Assembly: GCA_016703945.1 (NCBI GenBank)
Contig: JADJBC010000008.1
Location: 124,001-188,000, forward strand
Reading direction: 5' to 3'
DNA length: 64,000 nt
From: Candidatus Aalborgicola danicus
Lineage (GTDB): Bacteria > Pseudomonadota > Gammaproteobacteria > Burkholderiales > Burkholderiaceae_C
In this document: positions 1 to 9,500 of the stretch, in pieces
Layout: every line of letters begins with the position of its first letter
How positions within the stretch are numbered: the stretch's first letter is position 1
Position numbers and translations under genes: made by a program
Notes under the pieces: model-generated
What the model saw: only the letters and a program-made list of their open reading frames with translations
Databases searched by the model: none
What the model was told of the DNA's origin: nothing

Positions 1-372
1 GGCGCCAATACGAATGGCCTGTACTCCCCACAGCGTGTGCACAGACGCAATGGCCCGTTGGATCAACGCATGGCCCAGGCCGGTGCCCCGGGCGCTGCTG
101 CGGGTGACGACGCGGCCAATACTGGCCTCGGTAAATTTGATACCGGCGGGGAACAGGCGCGCATAGGCCAGCAAATGCCCATCCTGGGTACCCAGCAAAT
201 GCAGGGCCTGCTCGTCTGCACCATCCATGTCCTGGAAGACGCAGTTCTGCTCCACTACAAAAACCTCGGTACGCAACTGCAACACCGCATACAGCTCCTC
301 CACCGCCAGGGTGTCCAAAGCAGCCAGCTTCCAGTCCAGCGTGGGTGGGGCTTTTTGCATCACAGAACTCAT
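1..372 (-). CDS. ElaA-family GNAT N-acetyltransferase (partial, C-terminus outside window)
   Basis: The visible 124 codons match the ElaA branch of the GNAT acetyltransferases, which transfer an acetyl group from acetyl-CoA to an unidentified acceptor. The family hallmark LRTEVFVVEQNCVFQDMDG is near residue 35, followed by a strand reading LLAYARLFP and the acetyl-CoA-binding loop SARGTGLGHALI near residue 100. Family members are about 150 residues, so roughly 25-30 C-terminal residues are missing. The start codon overlaps the stop of the upstream GST gene as ATGA, so the two are probably translationally coupled. The natural substrate is unknown. Confidence 0.85.
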   Translation of the reverse strand, partial: MSSVMQKAPPTLDWKLAALDTLAVEELYAVLQLRTEVFVVEQNCVFQDMDGADEQALHLLGTQDGHLLAYARLFPAGIKFTEASIGRVVTRSSARGTGLGHALIQRAIASVHTLWGVQAIRIGA

Positions 373-1310
373 GCGCTCTGAACCGCCTTGAGCACATATC
401 CAATGCGGGGAAAATGCACCAACACGGTGCCGGCACGCGGGTCCACACGTTTGAGTGTGTAGCGGGTGCGCGTGGCGGCGACCAGTTTGCCCTCGGTGGC
501 CTCGGGGCCAAAGGTTTCTGCGGAGATGGTGACCTGGCTCCCCAAAGGGATGCCATGTTCGTCCTGAAATGTTTCGTCATTCTGAGCTGTAGCCCCCGTA
601 GACCCTGCGCAGGTTGCTATCGCTTCAGTAGCAGAGTATTTCTCCACCGTGCCATGACCCAAGGCCGTCATGCGGTCCATCCAGTGCAACACCGCAGGTG
701 TGGCATCCAGAATGCCGGCCATCACCGGCACGCGGTGACGGCTGAACCACAGCGGGTGGTAGGTCGCAAAGTCGGCCACACAGGGGCTGTTGCCCATCAA
801 GAAGTCTTGGCCATCCAGCATGTTGGCGATGCGCCGCAGGTAAGACTTGTAGGCCGCCGTGGCGTCACCCGGGCGCAGGCGCGTCATGCCCGCGGACATG
901 GCCGCGCGGTCCGCACCGAAGGCCTTGGCCGCCTCGGGTGGTGCGCCGTCAAACATGGCGGCGGCCCCCTTGGGCTGCAGGTTGTAGGCCATGGCCGCCC
1001 AGAACAACGTGGTGTCGGCCCACTGGGCCAGCACGCGGGCCAGGCCCTTGTGCGATTCGGGGTACAGCGTGGGCGTGGGCTGGATGTGCTCCAGCACGTC
1101 GCAGATCAGCGCGCTGTCACAGTAAACGTCGGAGCCGATCTGCAGGAACGGCGTCTTGCGGTAGCCGCCGGTCAGGGCCTGCACATCGGGCTTGGGCATG
1201 ATGGCGGGCACGATGACCGATTTCCAGGCCAGCTGCTTGTAGCCGAGTACCAGCCGGACTTTCTCGGAGAACGGCGAGGTGGCGTAGTGGTGAAGAATGA
1301 GGTCAGACAT
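369..1310 (-). CDS. Glutathione S-transferase family protein with C-terminal extension
   Basis: The N-terminal thioredoxin-like fold (residues 1-80) contains SPFSEKVRLVLGYK, the position of the catalytic Ser/Cys in bacterial GSTs, and a YRKTPFLQIG cis-proline segment. An all-helical domain follows to about residue 215, with FLMGNSPCVADFATYHPLWF. The remaining ~95 residues form an extra tail unusual for a GST. About 16 residues of that tail (227-242, Ala/Thr/Gly-rich) are encoded by a dispersed DNA repeat that occurs elsewhere in the window, so this part is probably an in-frame insertion. The substrate cannot be predicted. It is coupled to the downstream acetyltransferase by an ATGA overlap. 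Confidence 0.85.
   Translation of the reverse strand: MSDLILHHYATSPFSEKVRLVLGYKQLAWKSVIVPAIMPKPDVQALTGGYRKTPFLQIGSDVYCDSALICDVLEHIQPTPTLYPESHKGLARVLAQWADTTLFWAAMAYNLQPKGAAAMFDGAPPEAAKAFGADRAAMSAGMTRLRPGDATAAYKSYLRRIANMLDGQDFLMGNSPCVADFATYHPLWFSRHRVPVMAGILDATPAVLHWMDRMTALGHGTVEKYSATEAIATCAGSTGATAQNDETFQDEHGIPLGSQVTISAETFGPEATEGKLVAATRTRYTLKRVDPRAGTVLVHFPRIGYVLKAVQSA
586..632 (-). repeat. Dispersed ~45-bp repeat, copy a (inside GST gene)
   Basis: In minus-strand orientation it begins GCTACTGAAGCGATAGC and ends CTACGGGGGCTACAGC, matching the layout shared by nine sites in the window (GCTAC, A-rich, TAGCTGCTTGCGCA, T/C-rich, ACGGGGGCTA). It lies in frame in the GST coding sequence. Confidence 0.6.
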
Positions 1311-1363
1311 GATGTCTCGCTTTAGTCAGTTGAGGACAGAGCTGCGGTCTGTCCCGCAAGTTT

Positions 1364-2377
1364 TCACAACCTAACCAACTGCTTGCCAAAGTTTTTGCCC
1401 TTGAGCAGGCCCAGGAAGGCTTCGGGCGCGGCAGCAAGACCTTGCGCAATGCTCTCGCGGGCGCGCAGCTTGCCCGTGGCCACCAGCGTGCCGAGTTCGG
1501 TCAAGGCTTCGGGCCAGATTTCCATATGTTCGCTGACGATAAAGCCCTGCACCTTCAGCCGCTGGGTCAGGATCAGCGCCGGGTAGCTCAGCGGCAGCGG
1601 CTTGCCGTCGTAGCCGGCAATCATGCCGCAGACGGCGATGCGGCCAAAGGCGTTCATGCGCGGCAACACCGCGTCCAACACCATGCCGCCAACGTTCTCA
1701 AAGTAACCGTCAATGCCGTTGGGGCAGGCCTCGGCAATCGCTTTGGACAGTGACGCGGCGTTGTCGTGTAACTTGTAGTCGATACAAGCGTCAAAGCCCA
1801 ACTCGTCCACCGCGTATTTGCATTTATCCGGACCGCCGGCAATGCCCACGGTGCGGCAACCACGCGCCTTGGACAAGGCCGCAAAGGCGCTGCCCACGGC
1901 ACCGGTGGCGGCGCTCACCACCATGGTCTGCCCTGCCTTGGGTTCGCAAATCTTGACCAGGCCATACCAGGCGGTGACGCCGGGCATACCGACCGCGCCC
2001 AGGTAGGCGCTCAAGGGCACGTGGGTGGTGTCGACCTTGCGCAGCGCGCCGGGTTGCGTGGCATCGACCACGCTGTACTCCTGCCAGCCACCCATGCCGA
2101 CGACCTTGTCGCCGACGGCGAATTTGGGGTTGCGCGACTCGGCGATCTCGCCCACCGTGCCGCCGCCCATGGTCTGGCCCAGGGCCTGGGGTTGGGCATA
2201 ACTCTTGGCGTCGTTCATGCGGCCGCGCATATACGGGTCCAGGCTCAGGAAGTGGTGGCGTACCAGCACCTGGCCGTCTTGTAGAGCCGGGGTTTCGGTG
2301 GTCACCAGCTTGAAGTTGCTGGCAACGGCTTCGCCCACAGGGCGGTTGTCGAGGTGGATTTGGTGGTTGGTTGGCAC
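1364..2377 (-). CDS. NADP-dependent zinc-free medium-chain oxidoreductase (CurA/PTGR family)
   Basis: This is a member of the medium-chain dehydrogenase/reductase superfamily, prostaglandin reductase/curcumin reductase branch. Such enzymes reduce C=C bonds of alpha,beta-unsaturated carbonyl compounds with NADPH. The N-terminus has the branch signature FLSLDPYMRGRM, the Rossmann motif is AATGAVGSAFAALSKARG, and later come YFENVGG and GRIAVCGMIAGYDG. Zinc-binding residues are absent, as is normal for this branch. I chose the GTG start (338 residues) because a GGAGAC ribosome-binding site lies 6-7 bases upstream. An in-frame ATG 20 codons earlier lacks support and would add residues not typical of the family. 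Confidence 0.87.
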   Translation of the reverse strand: MPTNHQIHLDNRPVGEAVASNFKLVTTETPALQDGQVLVRHHFLSLDPYMRGRMNDAKSYAQPQALGQTMGGGTVGEIAESRNPKFAVGDKVVGMGGWQEYSVVDATQPGALRKVDTTHVPLSAYLGAVGMPGVTAWYGLVKICEPKAGQTMVVSAATGAVGSAFAALSKARGCRTVGIAGGPDKCKYAVDELGFDACIDYKLHDNAASLSKAIAEACPNGIDGYFENVGGMVLDAVLPRMNAFGRIAVCGMIAGYDGKPLPLSYPALILTQRLKVQGFIVSEHMEIWPEALTELGTLVATGKLRARESIAQGLAAAPEAFLGLLKGKNFGKQLVRL

Positions 2378-2428
2378 GGTTTGTCTCCGAAAAAGGGGTT
2401 TAGTGGGTCTGGACGATTGGCATAAAAC

Positions 2429-2473
2429 ACTACACATTTGATAGCGGGTTACGCATATTTCACGTGGGCTAGA
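2429..2473 (+). repeat. Dispersed ~45-bp repeat, copy b (intergenic)
   Basis: It reads ACTACACATTTGATAGC, then ACGCATATTTCACGTGGGCT. The second half is nearly identical to copy c at 45071-45114. It lies between the thioesterase and the MDR oxidoreductase, upstream of the latter's start codon. Confidence 0.65.
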
Positions 2474-2511
2474 GGCCTATTTCATTCATAGATTTTGGAA
2501 AGAACCCGGTT

Positions 2512-2982
2512 TCAATCGGTTGCAATGCCGGCACCGGGCTGGTCGGCTGTCACATTGAGTCCCTGCACACCCTTGCTGCCCACCGGCAGGCGTTTAACGT
2601 ATTTAAAAGTGCCCGTGGCGTGGGCGCACTTTCTGCCGTTGGCGTCAAACACCGTGGCCTGGGTAAAGGCCATGGTCGCGGTGCGGTGCATCAGCTCCCC
2701 CCGGGCCACCAAAAGACCCAGAGCAGGCTGCATGAAGCTGGTCTTCATTTCGATGGTGACTATGCCCATGTCGGGCACCACACTGCGTGCGGCAGTGGCC
2801 ATGCTGACATCCAGCAGCGTCATCAGCGCGCCACCGTGGGTGACCGAGAACGAATTGAGATGCTCAGGTTTGGCGGTGTATTGGATTTCCGAGTGCCCGC
2901 CTTCGAACTGGGTCAGTTCAAACCCCAGATGTTTGACGAAGGGGATCTCCACCCCGAAGCCAACCGCCGTGTCCCAACTCAT
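2512..2982 (-). CDS. PaaI/YbgC-like hotdog-fold thioesterase
   Basis: A 156-residue hotdog-fold protein with the PaaI/thioesterase motif THGGALMTLLDVSMATAA, in which the Asp is the likely catalytic residue for acyl-CoA hydrolysis. A central strand carries TIEMKTSFMQPALGLLVARG, the usual hotdog sheet pattern. Length fits the family (about 130-160 residues). It lies 24 bases downstream of an SDR gene in the same direction and near an acyl-CoA dehydrogenase, so a role in acyl-CoA turnover is likely. The actual acyl substrate is unknown. Confidence 0.8.
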   Translation of the reverse strand: MSWDTAVGFGVEIPFVKHLGFELTQFEGGHSEIQYTAKPEHLNSFSVTHGGALMTLLDVSMATAARSVVPDMGIVTIEMKTSFMQPALGLLVARGELMHRTATMAFTQATVFDANGRKCAHATGTFKYVKRLPVGSKGVQGLNVTADQPGAGIATD

Positions 2983-3006
2983 GGCGCGGGGCGGGGGTCA
3001 TATTTT

Positions 3007-3798
3007 TTAGCCCCCGGTGACAACCGAGACGCCGCCATCTACCGCCAGCCATTGCCCGGTGATGTGTTTGCCCGCGTCAGACGCCAGCAGCACACAAACA
3101 CCTTTCAGGTCTTCGTCATCACCCAGTCGTTTGAGCGGCGCGCCAGCGGCCAGTTTTTCCTCACCGAGGGCTTTGAGCGTACCGGCCGTCATCTTGCTGG
3201 GGAAGAAGCCCGGGCAAATGGCGTTGACATTGATGTTGTACTTGCCCCATTCAGAACCCAGCGCGCGGGTGAAATTGATCACCGCGCCCTTGGACGTGTT
3301 GTACGCAATGGTGTTCATGCCTTCCGGGTTGCCACCCAGGCCGGCGATGGACGCGATGTTGATGATGCGCCCCGAGCGGCGCGCAATCATGCTCTTCTTG
3401 GCAATGGCCTGGCTCAGCAGAAAGTAGCCGCGCACGTTGAGGTTCATGACCTTGTCCCAGGCATCGGCCGGGTGGTCTTCGGCGGGTGCGCCCCAGGCGG
3501 CACCGGCGTTGTTGACCAGGATATCGACATCGCCCATGCGCTGCAGTGTCTCATCGGCCAGGCGGGTGATCTCGCTGTCCTTGGCACAGTCGGCGGCAAT
3601 CCAGCGCGCATCAATGCCGGCGGCCTGCAGTTCGGCGCAGGCCTGCTCCAGGTCTTCGGCCTTGCGTGAACTCAGCATCACTTTGGCTCCGGCTTCGCCC
3701 AAGGCGTGGGCCATCTGCAGGCCCAGGCCACGGGAGCCACCGGTAACCAGGGCGGTCTTGCCGGTGAGGTCAAACAGTTGTTGAATGGTACGGGTCAT
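3007..3798 (-). CDS. Short-chain dehydrogenase/reductase (SDR)
   Basis: A classical SDR of 263 residues: the NAD(P)-binding motif TGGSRGLG is near residue 19, NNAGAAWG near 95, catalytic Ser in INIASIAG, and YNTSKGA supplies the catalytic Tyr and Lys. The C-terminus has ITGQWLAVDGG, standard in the FabG/gluconate 5-dehydrogenase-like subgroup. It probably oxidises or reduces a hydroxyacyl or sugar-type substrate, but sequence alone does not say which. The ribosome-binding site GGAGAC lies about 10 bases before the ATG. It forms a same-strand pair with the downstream thioesterase. Confidence 0.85.
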   Translation of the reverse strand: MTRTIQQLFDLTGKTALVTGGSRGLGLQMAHALGEAGAKVMLSSRKAEDLEQACAELQAAGIDARWIAADCAKDSEITRLADETLQRMGDVDILVNNAGAAWGAPAEDHPADAWDKVMNLNVRGYFLLSQAIAKKSMIARRSGRIINIASIAGLGGNPEGMNTIAYNTSKGAVINFTRALGSEWGKYNINVNAICPGFFPSKMTAGTLKALGEEKLAAGAPLKRLGDDEDLKGVCVLLASDAGKHITGQWLAVDGGVSVVTGG

Positions 3799-3995
3799 AA
3801 GTCATGTCTCCAAAAAAATGGTTCGCTGGAATTTAAGGGATTCAGACAGGCACGGCTGTCTCTGGGGTGATAGTGGTGCGCACCATCCATCGCGATCGCT
3901 TCATTGCCCACAAAGACCGTTGAGGGTACCGTAAACTCCAGCCCGGTCCCGTCTGACAGGGCGGGCTTAACAATCGACCAACTCGGTGGGGGACC

Positions 3996-4427
3996 ATGAT
4001 CTTGCGCAAACATTGGCTGGTTTCAATCGGCGGCATCTTTTCATTGGGTGTTGCCAGCGCACAGGGCAACCTGGGTGCATTGCTGGATTTGGGTGCCAAG
4101 AAAATTTCCAAAGTGGAGTACGTGACCTCGTTGCCTGTCACCAGCTATTCGGTGTGGCCCGATGGAAAGGGTGAAGAGGTGTTGACCTACTTTCCCGATG
4201 GAAAAATCAGTGGCACTGAAAAACAGTACACCAGTGGCGCAACCAGCGGGGCCACCGGCAAGTGGACCATGACCGCGTCGGGCAAGATCTGCACCAGTGT
4301 GCGGTTCACCAGTTGGCCGGGGACGCACGAAGAATGCCGATTCCTGTTCCGGCTGGGCGACGATTTTTTTATTTCGATGTCGGATTCCGCCCGGGCCGCG
4401 CCGGTTCAGAAGCAGATCAAGCGGTAG
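3996..4427 (+). CDS. Small secreted protein of unknown function
   Basis: A 143-residue protein with a clear Sec signal peptide (basic MILRKH, hydrophobic core, cleavage probably after VASAQG). The mature part is beta-rich with a VLTYFPDGKISG segment and two cysteines (KICTSVRF and EECRFLF) that could form a disulfide. I do not recognise the family with certainty. The general pattern resembles small periplasmic domain-of-unknown-function proteins. A purine-rich GGGGGA precedes the ATG. It is divergent from the SDR gene (197 bases between starts, nothing further recognised there) and convergent with the acyl-CoA dehydrogenase gene. Confidence 0.7.
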   Translation: MILRKHWLVSIGGIFSLGVASAQGNLGALLDLGAKKISKVEYVTSLPVTSYSVWPDGKGEEVLTYFPDGKISGTEKQYTSGATSGATGKWTMTASGKICTSVRFTSWPGTHEECRFLFRLGDDFFISMSDSARAAPVQKQIKR

Positions 4428-4459
4428 CTGCAGACATTAAAAAGCCCCGACTTTTCGGT

Positions 4460-6337
4460 TCAAAAAGCGTCCAACGGGAAGTCGGCACAGGTCAGGTCTC
4501 GCGTCTGCACAACACCCAGCCATGCGCCAATTTTGGGCAGTTCGTAGTGGAAGAAGAAGCGCGTCGCACCCAGGCGACCCTTAGTGGCTGGCATGGTCTG
4601 CGCCGCATCAGCCTCCAGCGCCTTGGCTACGACATCAAGCCAGATCCAGGCCAGCACGGTGTGGCCAAAGGCCTGCATGTAGGGCACGGCATTGGCCAGC
4701 GCTTCGGTGGGGTTGCCGGTGGACCAGGCTTTTTGGGTGGCTGCTGCGACCTGTTGCAAGGCCTGGCCCAGCGCCGTTGCATGTGCGGCCAGGTCGGGTG
4801 ATTTTGCCGCCTTCTGGATCGTGAACGTCATGCGTGCGGCCAGCAGTTGCAGGCCCCTGCCCTCCTCCATCAGCACCTTGCGGCCCAGCAAGTCGGTGGC
4901 CTGGATACCGTGTGTGCCTTCGTGAATCATGTTGAGGCGGTTGTCGCGCCAGTATTGCTCCACCGGGAAGTCGCGCGTGTAGCCATAACCGCCGTGGATC
5001 TGGATGGCCAGGGAGTTGGCCTCCAGGCACCACTCGCTGGGCCAGCTCTTGGCAATGGGGGTCAGCACTTCCAACAGCAGGCGCGCGTCATTGGCGGCAT
5101 CGCCTCCGGCGGTGTGGTGTTCATCGACCAGACGGGCACAGTACAGCTCCAGCGCCAGCGCACCTTCGCAATACGCTTTTTGGGCCAGCAGCATGCGCTT
5201 GACGTCGGCGTGTTCGATGATGGCGACCTGCGGCTTGGAGGCATCTTTACCACCCGCTCCGATGGGACGACCTTGCGGGCGATTGCGCGCGTAGTCCAGC
5301 GACGCGTAATAGCCGACCATGCCCAGCATTGTGGCGGCAATGCCAACGCCGATGCGGGCTTCGTTCATCATGTGGAACATGCATTGCAAACCTTTGCCAG
5401 GTTGACCCACCAAATAGCCGATAGCACCTGCGCCGTTGCCATAGGGGCCGTCTTGCCCCACAGGAAATTTGCCTTCACCAAAATTAAGCAAAGTGTTGGT
5501 GGTGCCACGCCAGCCCAACTTGTGGTTCAGGCCGGCCAGGGCCACGTCGTTCCGCTCGCCGCTCAAAGTGCCGTCGGGGTTGACCATTTTCTTGGGCACG
5601 ATGAACAGCGAAATGCCGCGCGTGCCGGGCACCAGTTTGCCATCGGCATCGGGAATTTTGGCCAGCACCAGGTGGATGATGTTCTCGGTCAACTCGTGTT
5701 CGCCGCTGGAAATCCACATCTTGTTGCCCTTGAGGCGGTAGCGCGCCCCCAAGGGGTCTTTCTCCCATGAAACTGAACCCTCGACGGCTTCCGCCGGGTC
5801 AACGTCGGGAATGGCTCGCGTAGCCACATCACTCAAGCTGGAGCCCGCCTGCGGCTCAGACAAGCACATGGTGCCCGACCAGCGACCAGCAAACTCGTTC
5901 TTGGCAAACACGTCCTTCTGCATCGCTGTGCCATGCGTCATCAGCAAATTGGCGTTGCCCGTGGTCAGCATGCCTGATCCAATGCTGACGGACGCACAGG
6001 CAAAAAAAGCGTTGGCAGCGGCCTCTACGCTGTAGGGCAACTGCATGCCGCCCATGTCATAGTCCTGCGCCGCGCTGAGCATGCCGGACTCGGCGTAGGC
6101 ACGGTTGGCATCATGGGTGGCCTGCGGCAGGATCACTTTTTCACCGTCAAATTGCGGCTCCTGCACGTCCACCAGACGGTTGAAGGGGGCGTATTTCTCG
6201 CGGGCTATACGCTCACAGGTGTCCAGCACGGCGTCAAAGGTGTCGCGTGAATGGTCGGCAAAGCGCTCGCGCTGGGTTAGAGCTGATGTGTCCAGCCAGT
6301 CGTTGAGTAAAAAGTCGATGGTGGGGCGCAGGTTCAT
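4460..6337 (-). CDS. Acyl-CoA dehydrogenase (large, DmdC-like type)
   Basis: A flavoprotein that introduces an alpha,beta double bond into an acyl-CoA. The 625-residue length and C-terminal extra domain place it with the long DmdC/AcdB-like group rather than the ~380-residue short-chain enzymes. Visible signatures are MCLSEPQAGSSLSDV, MWISSGEHELTENIIHLVLA, EARIGVGIAATMLGMVGYY, and the FAD/tetramer motif IQIHGGYGYTRDFPVEQYWR. I chose the inner ATG (MNLRPTIDFLL), which has a GGAAC ribosome-binding site. The 35 codons upstream in the same frame look non-coding. The family includes 3-methylmercaptopropionyl-CoA dehydrogenases, but the substrate here is not established. Confidence 0.9.
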   Translation of the reverse strand: MNLRPTIDFLLNDWLDTSALTQRERFADHSRDTFDAVLDTCERIAREKYAPFNRLVDVQEPQFDGEKVILPQATHDANRAYAESGMLSAAQDYDMGGMQLPYSVEAAANAFFACASVSIGSGMLTTGNANLLMTHGTAMQKDVFAKNEFAGRWSGTMCLSEPQAGSSLSDVATRAIPDVDPAEAVEGSVSWEKDPLGARYRLKGNKMWISSGEHELTENIIHLVLAKIPDADGKLVPGTRGISLFIVPKKMVNPDGTLSGERNDVALAGLNHKLGWRGTTNTLLNFGEGKFPVGQDGPYGNGAGAIGYLVGQPGKGLQCMFHMMNEARIGVGIAATMLGMVGYYASLDYARNRPQGRPIGAGGKDASKPQVAIIEHADVKRMLLAQKAYCEGALALELYCARLVDEHHTAGGDAANDARLLLEVLTPIAKSWPSEWCLEANSLAIQIHGGYGYTRDFPVEQYWRDNRLNMIHEGTHGIQATDLLGRKVLMEEGRGLQLLAARMTFTIQKAAKSPDLAAHATALGQALQQVAAATQKAWSTGNPTEALANAVPYMQAFGHTVLAWIWLDVVAKALEADAAQTMPATKGRLGATRFFFHYELPKIGAWLGVVQTRDLTCADFPLDAF

Positions 6338-6520
6338 GGTGGTTCCAACAGAAGGTCTCGGCGAGCGTAAGGGAAACGCCGCTAAACCGCTGGCACCAAA
6401 GAGACAATTTGGCCCACCAACTGGCAAAAAAGCCCCGGCCATTGCTGGACGGAGCTTTTGAATGGGGTCGGAACGTTACCAGTCCGACTGGTAGCCCGAA
6501 ACTAACCAACCAACCCGAAA

Positions 6521-9500
6521 TCAGAACTGGTAACGAACCGTCAACATGGCTTGCCAGCGGGAGATCACGCGCGCCGGATTGGTGTAGGTGTCATACACGC
6601 CATAGTTCTGTCGCAGATCCCTGCCGCTCGAATCCTTCAACTGGTACACGTACTGACAATTGGTTGGGCACGTACCGGTGACGTCGGCAACATTGGCCAG
6701 ACGGCGGGTGCCGAAAAAGCCGAGACCGTTCTGCTGTCCCCAATCCTTGTTGAGGAAGTTCAGGAAGTTGTAGATATCCAGACGCATGACGAACTTGTCG
6801 CGTTTGGAGAAGGCCGGCAGTTCTTGCTGAAAGCCCATGTCGAGCTGGTTGATCCACGGCTGATACGATGCGTTGCGCTGGGCAATCTGGCCGCGACGCG
6901 AGTTCAGGTACTCATCCCCACTGATGAAGTCCTGGAAGGCCTGAATATCCGCAGCGCTGGTGCCCGCCTGGTAGGTTACCTTCGGATCATTGACCAGCGG
7001 TATGTAGGCCAGATCGACGTTAGCGATGGAGTCGCCGTTGACATCATTACCAAATGTCCAGCTATAGGGCAGGCCGCTGCGGCCGTTGTAGTACATCGAG
7101 ATCGTGGTCTTGTTATCACCGAAGAAGGCTTTATCCCAACTCAGCGACGCCTTGACCGACAGCGGCACCTCGAAGCGCGAAGTCGCCTCAGAGGAATCGT
7201 TCGGATTGATTCGCGCCACGTAGTTGTAGTTCGAATAGGCCTGTGCGGCGGTGCCAGGGTTGACTTCTGTGCTTCGCGTCTTGGTAATGCTGACGCTGCC
7301 GCGCAAGCCATCGGACAGCGCCTTGGACAGCGATAGCGTCACCGAGTCCGTATAACCCCCGTCGGTATTGGTCAGCAAAGTGGAGCGGGTGTTGATCTCT
7401 CCAAAAGCAGCGTTGTTGCTGCCGTTGCCAACCTGCGTGGCGCTGGCATTGGGGTAAGTCTGCCAATAGGAATCGCGGCCATCCGGCAATTGGCCCTTTG
7501 GCGTACCGATGTTGGGCAGCTTGTAGTCAATGGCGTTTTGTGCCTTGACGCGCTGGTACTCAACGGCACCCGTCAAGCCCCACCAAGGCAACTCATGGTC
7601 GAAGCCCAGGGCAAACTTCCAGGCGCTCGGCATCTTGAAGTCTGGGTCGATCACGTCGATCTGGCACGTGCCATTCGTCGCGCACACACCTGCCGCGACG
7701 TTGGTCGGTCCTGGCTGATTGTTCGGATCGGCGCTGAAAGGCGCATTGGCCGGGTTGGTGTTGGTGTACTGCTTGGATGACACCACGCCGTTGTTCGTAT
7801 AGGCGTTGGTGAGCCACACGTACGGCGGAACGGTCTGGAACAGGCCCAGGCCGCCGCGCAGTTGCATCGAGCGCGCACTGTCGAAGGCGTAGTTGAAAGC
7901 CAACCGCGGTTCGATCACCGTGTTCTTGGAGCCCAGCGTGGTGGCGCTGGTGTAGCCGAAGCGGCTCTCCCACACCGGAGCGCCGGCGACAGCCCCAGGC
8001 GCGGTATTGGTCGCGCTTTCCAGTGCAACCGGTGGCGCGTGGTCGGCCCTTGGCATGTTGATGCGCGCGCCATAGACGAGGGACAGGTTTTTATTGGCCT
8101 GCCAGGTGTCCTGGATGAACGGGCTGATCTGGGTGTATTTCCAGGTGCCGGCGCTGTCGGCCAAGGCAACGCCTGTTGGCAGGTAGTTCTTCGTGAAGAA
8201 GCCGTAATTCTTGGCAAGAATTTCGTCTACGGGGGAGCCGTTGCCGTTTTTGTCGTAGAACCCGTACGAGCCGTGCAGTAGTTGGCCGAACACATTGGCC
8301 ACTTCGTTGCTCAGGTAATCGACACCGCCCTTGATGACGTGGTCGCCGGCGGAATAGGTGCCAGACAGCGTGCCGGTGATGCGGGTGCTGGCGATCGAGT
8401 TCTCATGGCGGAAGCGGTCCTCACCCCCAATAACCCACGACGCCGTGCTGTTCTGAGGGGTGGCGTTGCAGCCGGAAGCCGCCGAGAAGCAGGCAAAGAC
8501 TTCGGGCTGGTCGATGGCAGCGCCGTTGGTGACGTTGTACTTCTGGTGTCCTATCTTCAACTCGGTGCTGAAATTCTCGCTCCAGTCACTGAATAACTGG
8601 ACGGATAAGTTATCGGTCTTGGAAGACACCGTATACCAGTTGCTGGGCAGGATGGCGCTTCTGTCCTGCACGTACGAGCTGTAGGGCGTCGGCTTGGTTT
8701 CCTCGGTGCGCTGGAAGGTAAAGCGGGCACGATGGTCATCGGTGATATTCCAATCCAGCTTGCCCAAGATACGCTTGTTCTTCAAAGCAACGCCACTGGC
8801 ACTGCCATACGTACCGGTATTCAGGCCGATGGTATCGAAAGCGCTGGCCACATCACTCACCTGTTTCGCGGTCAGCTTGCCGCTGCTGACGGCATCGGTG
8901 CCCACGCCAGCAATGCCGCTAATTTCCTGCTCTTCATACGAACCAAAGAAAAACAGCTTGTCCTTGATGATCGGGCCGCCCAAAGTGGCACCCTTGGTCG
9001 TGTTTTTGGCGAAACCGTTGTAAGACGGGCCATCCAGCTTGCCGATCATGCTGCTGGCATCCGTCAGCGCGTAGTACACCGAGCCGCGGAAATCGTTGGT
9101 GCCAGACTTGGTAACGGCATTGATGTTGGCACCGACGGAATCGGTGGAGACATCAAACTCCGTGACTTTGATGTCGTAGGCGGCGATGGTATCGGCCGAG
9201 ACTGGCGAACCGGTGAAGCCCAGGCCATTGGAGTTCAGACCGAAGGGATCGTTGACCGACAGGCCGTCGACGCTGATGCTGTTGTAGCGGTTGTTCTGGC
9301 CGGCCACGGAGATCGAACCGTCGTTCTGGTCGGTGACCGTCACACGCGGATCCAGGCGGGCAATATCGTCAAGCGAACGGTTGCCGCTCACGGCGGTTTC
9401 GAGTTGACGCCCGCTGACAGAAGTGCCAACACCCTTGTTGTTGGCATCAAACTGGAGCGAACGCGAAGAACCAACCACTTGCACGGCCGCCAGACTGGTC

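Noticed and set aside
4428..4459. A terminator between the small secreted protein and the acyl-CoA dehydrogenase
   Set aside because: The only hairpin (CCGA/TCGG) has a 4-bp stem; too weak to call although a T run follows on the minus strand.
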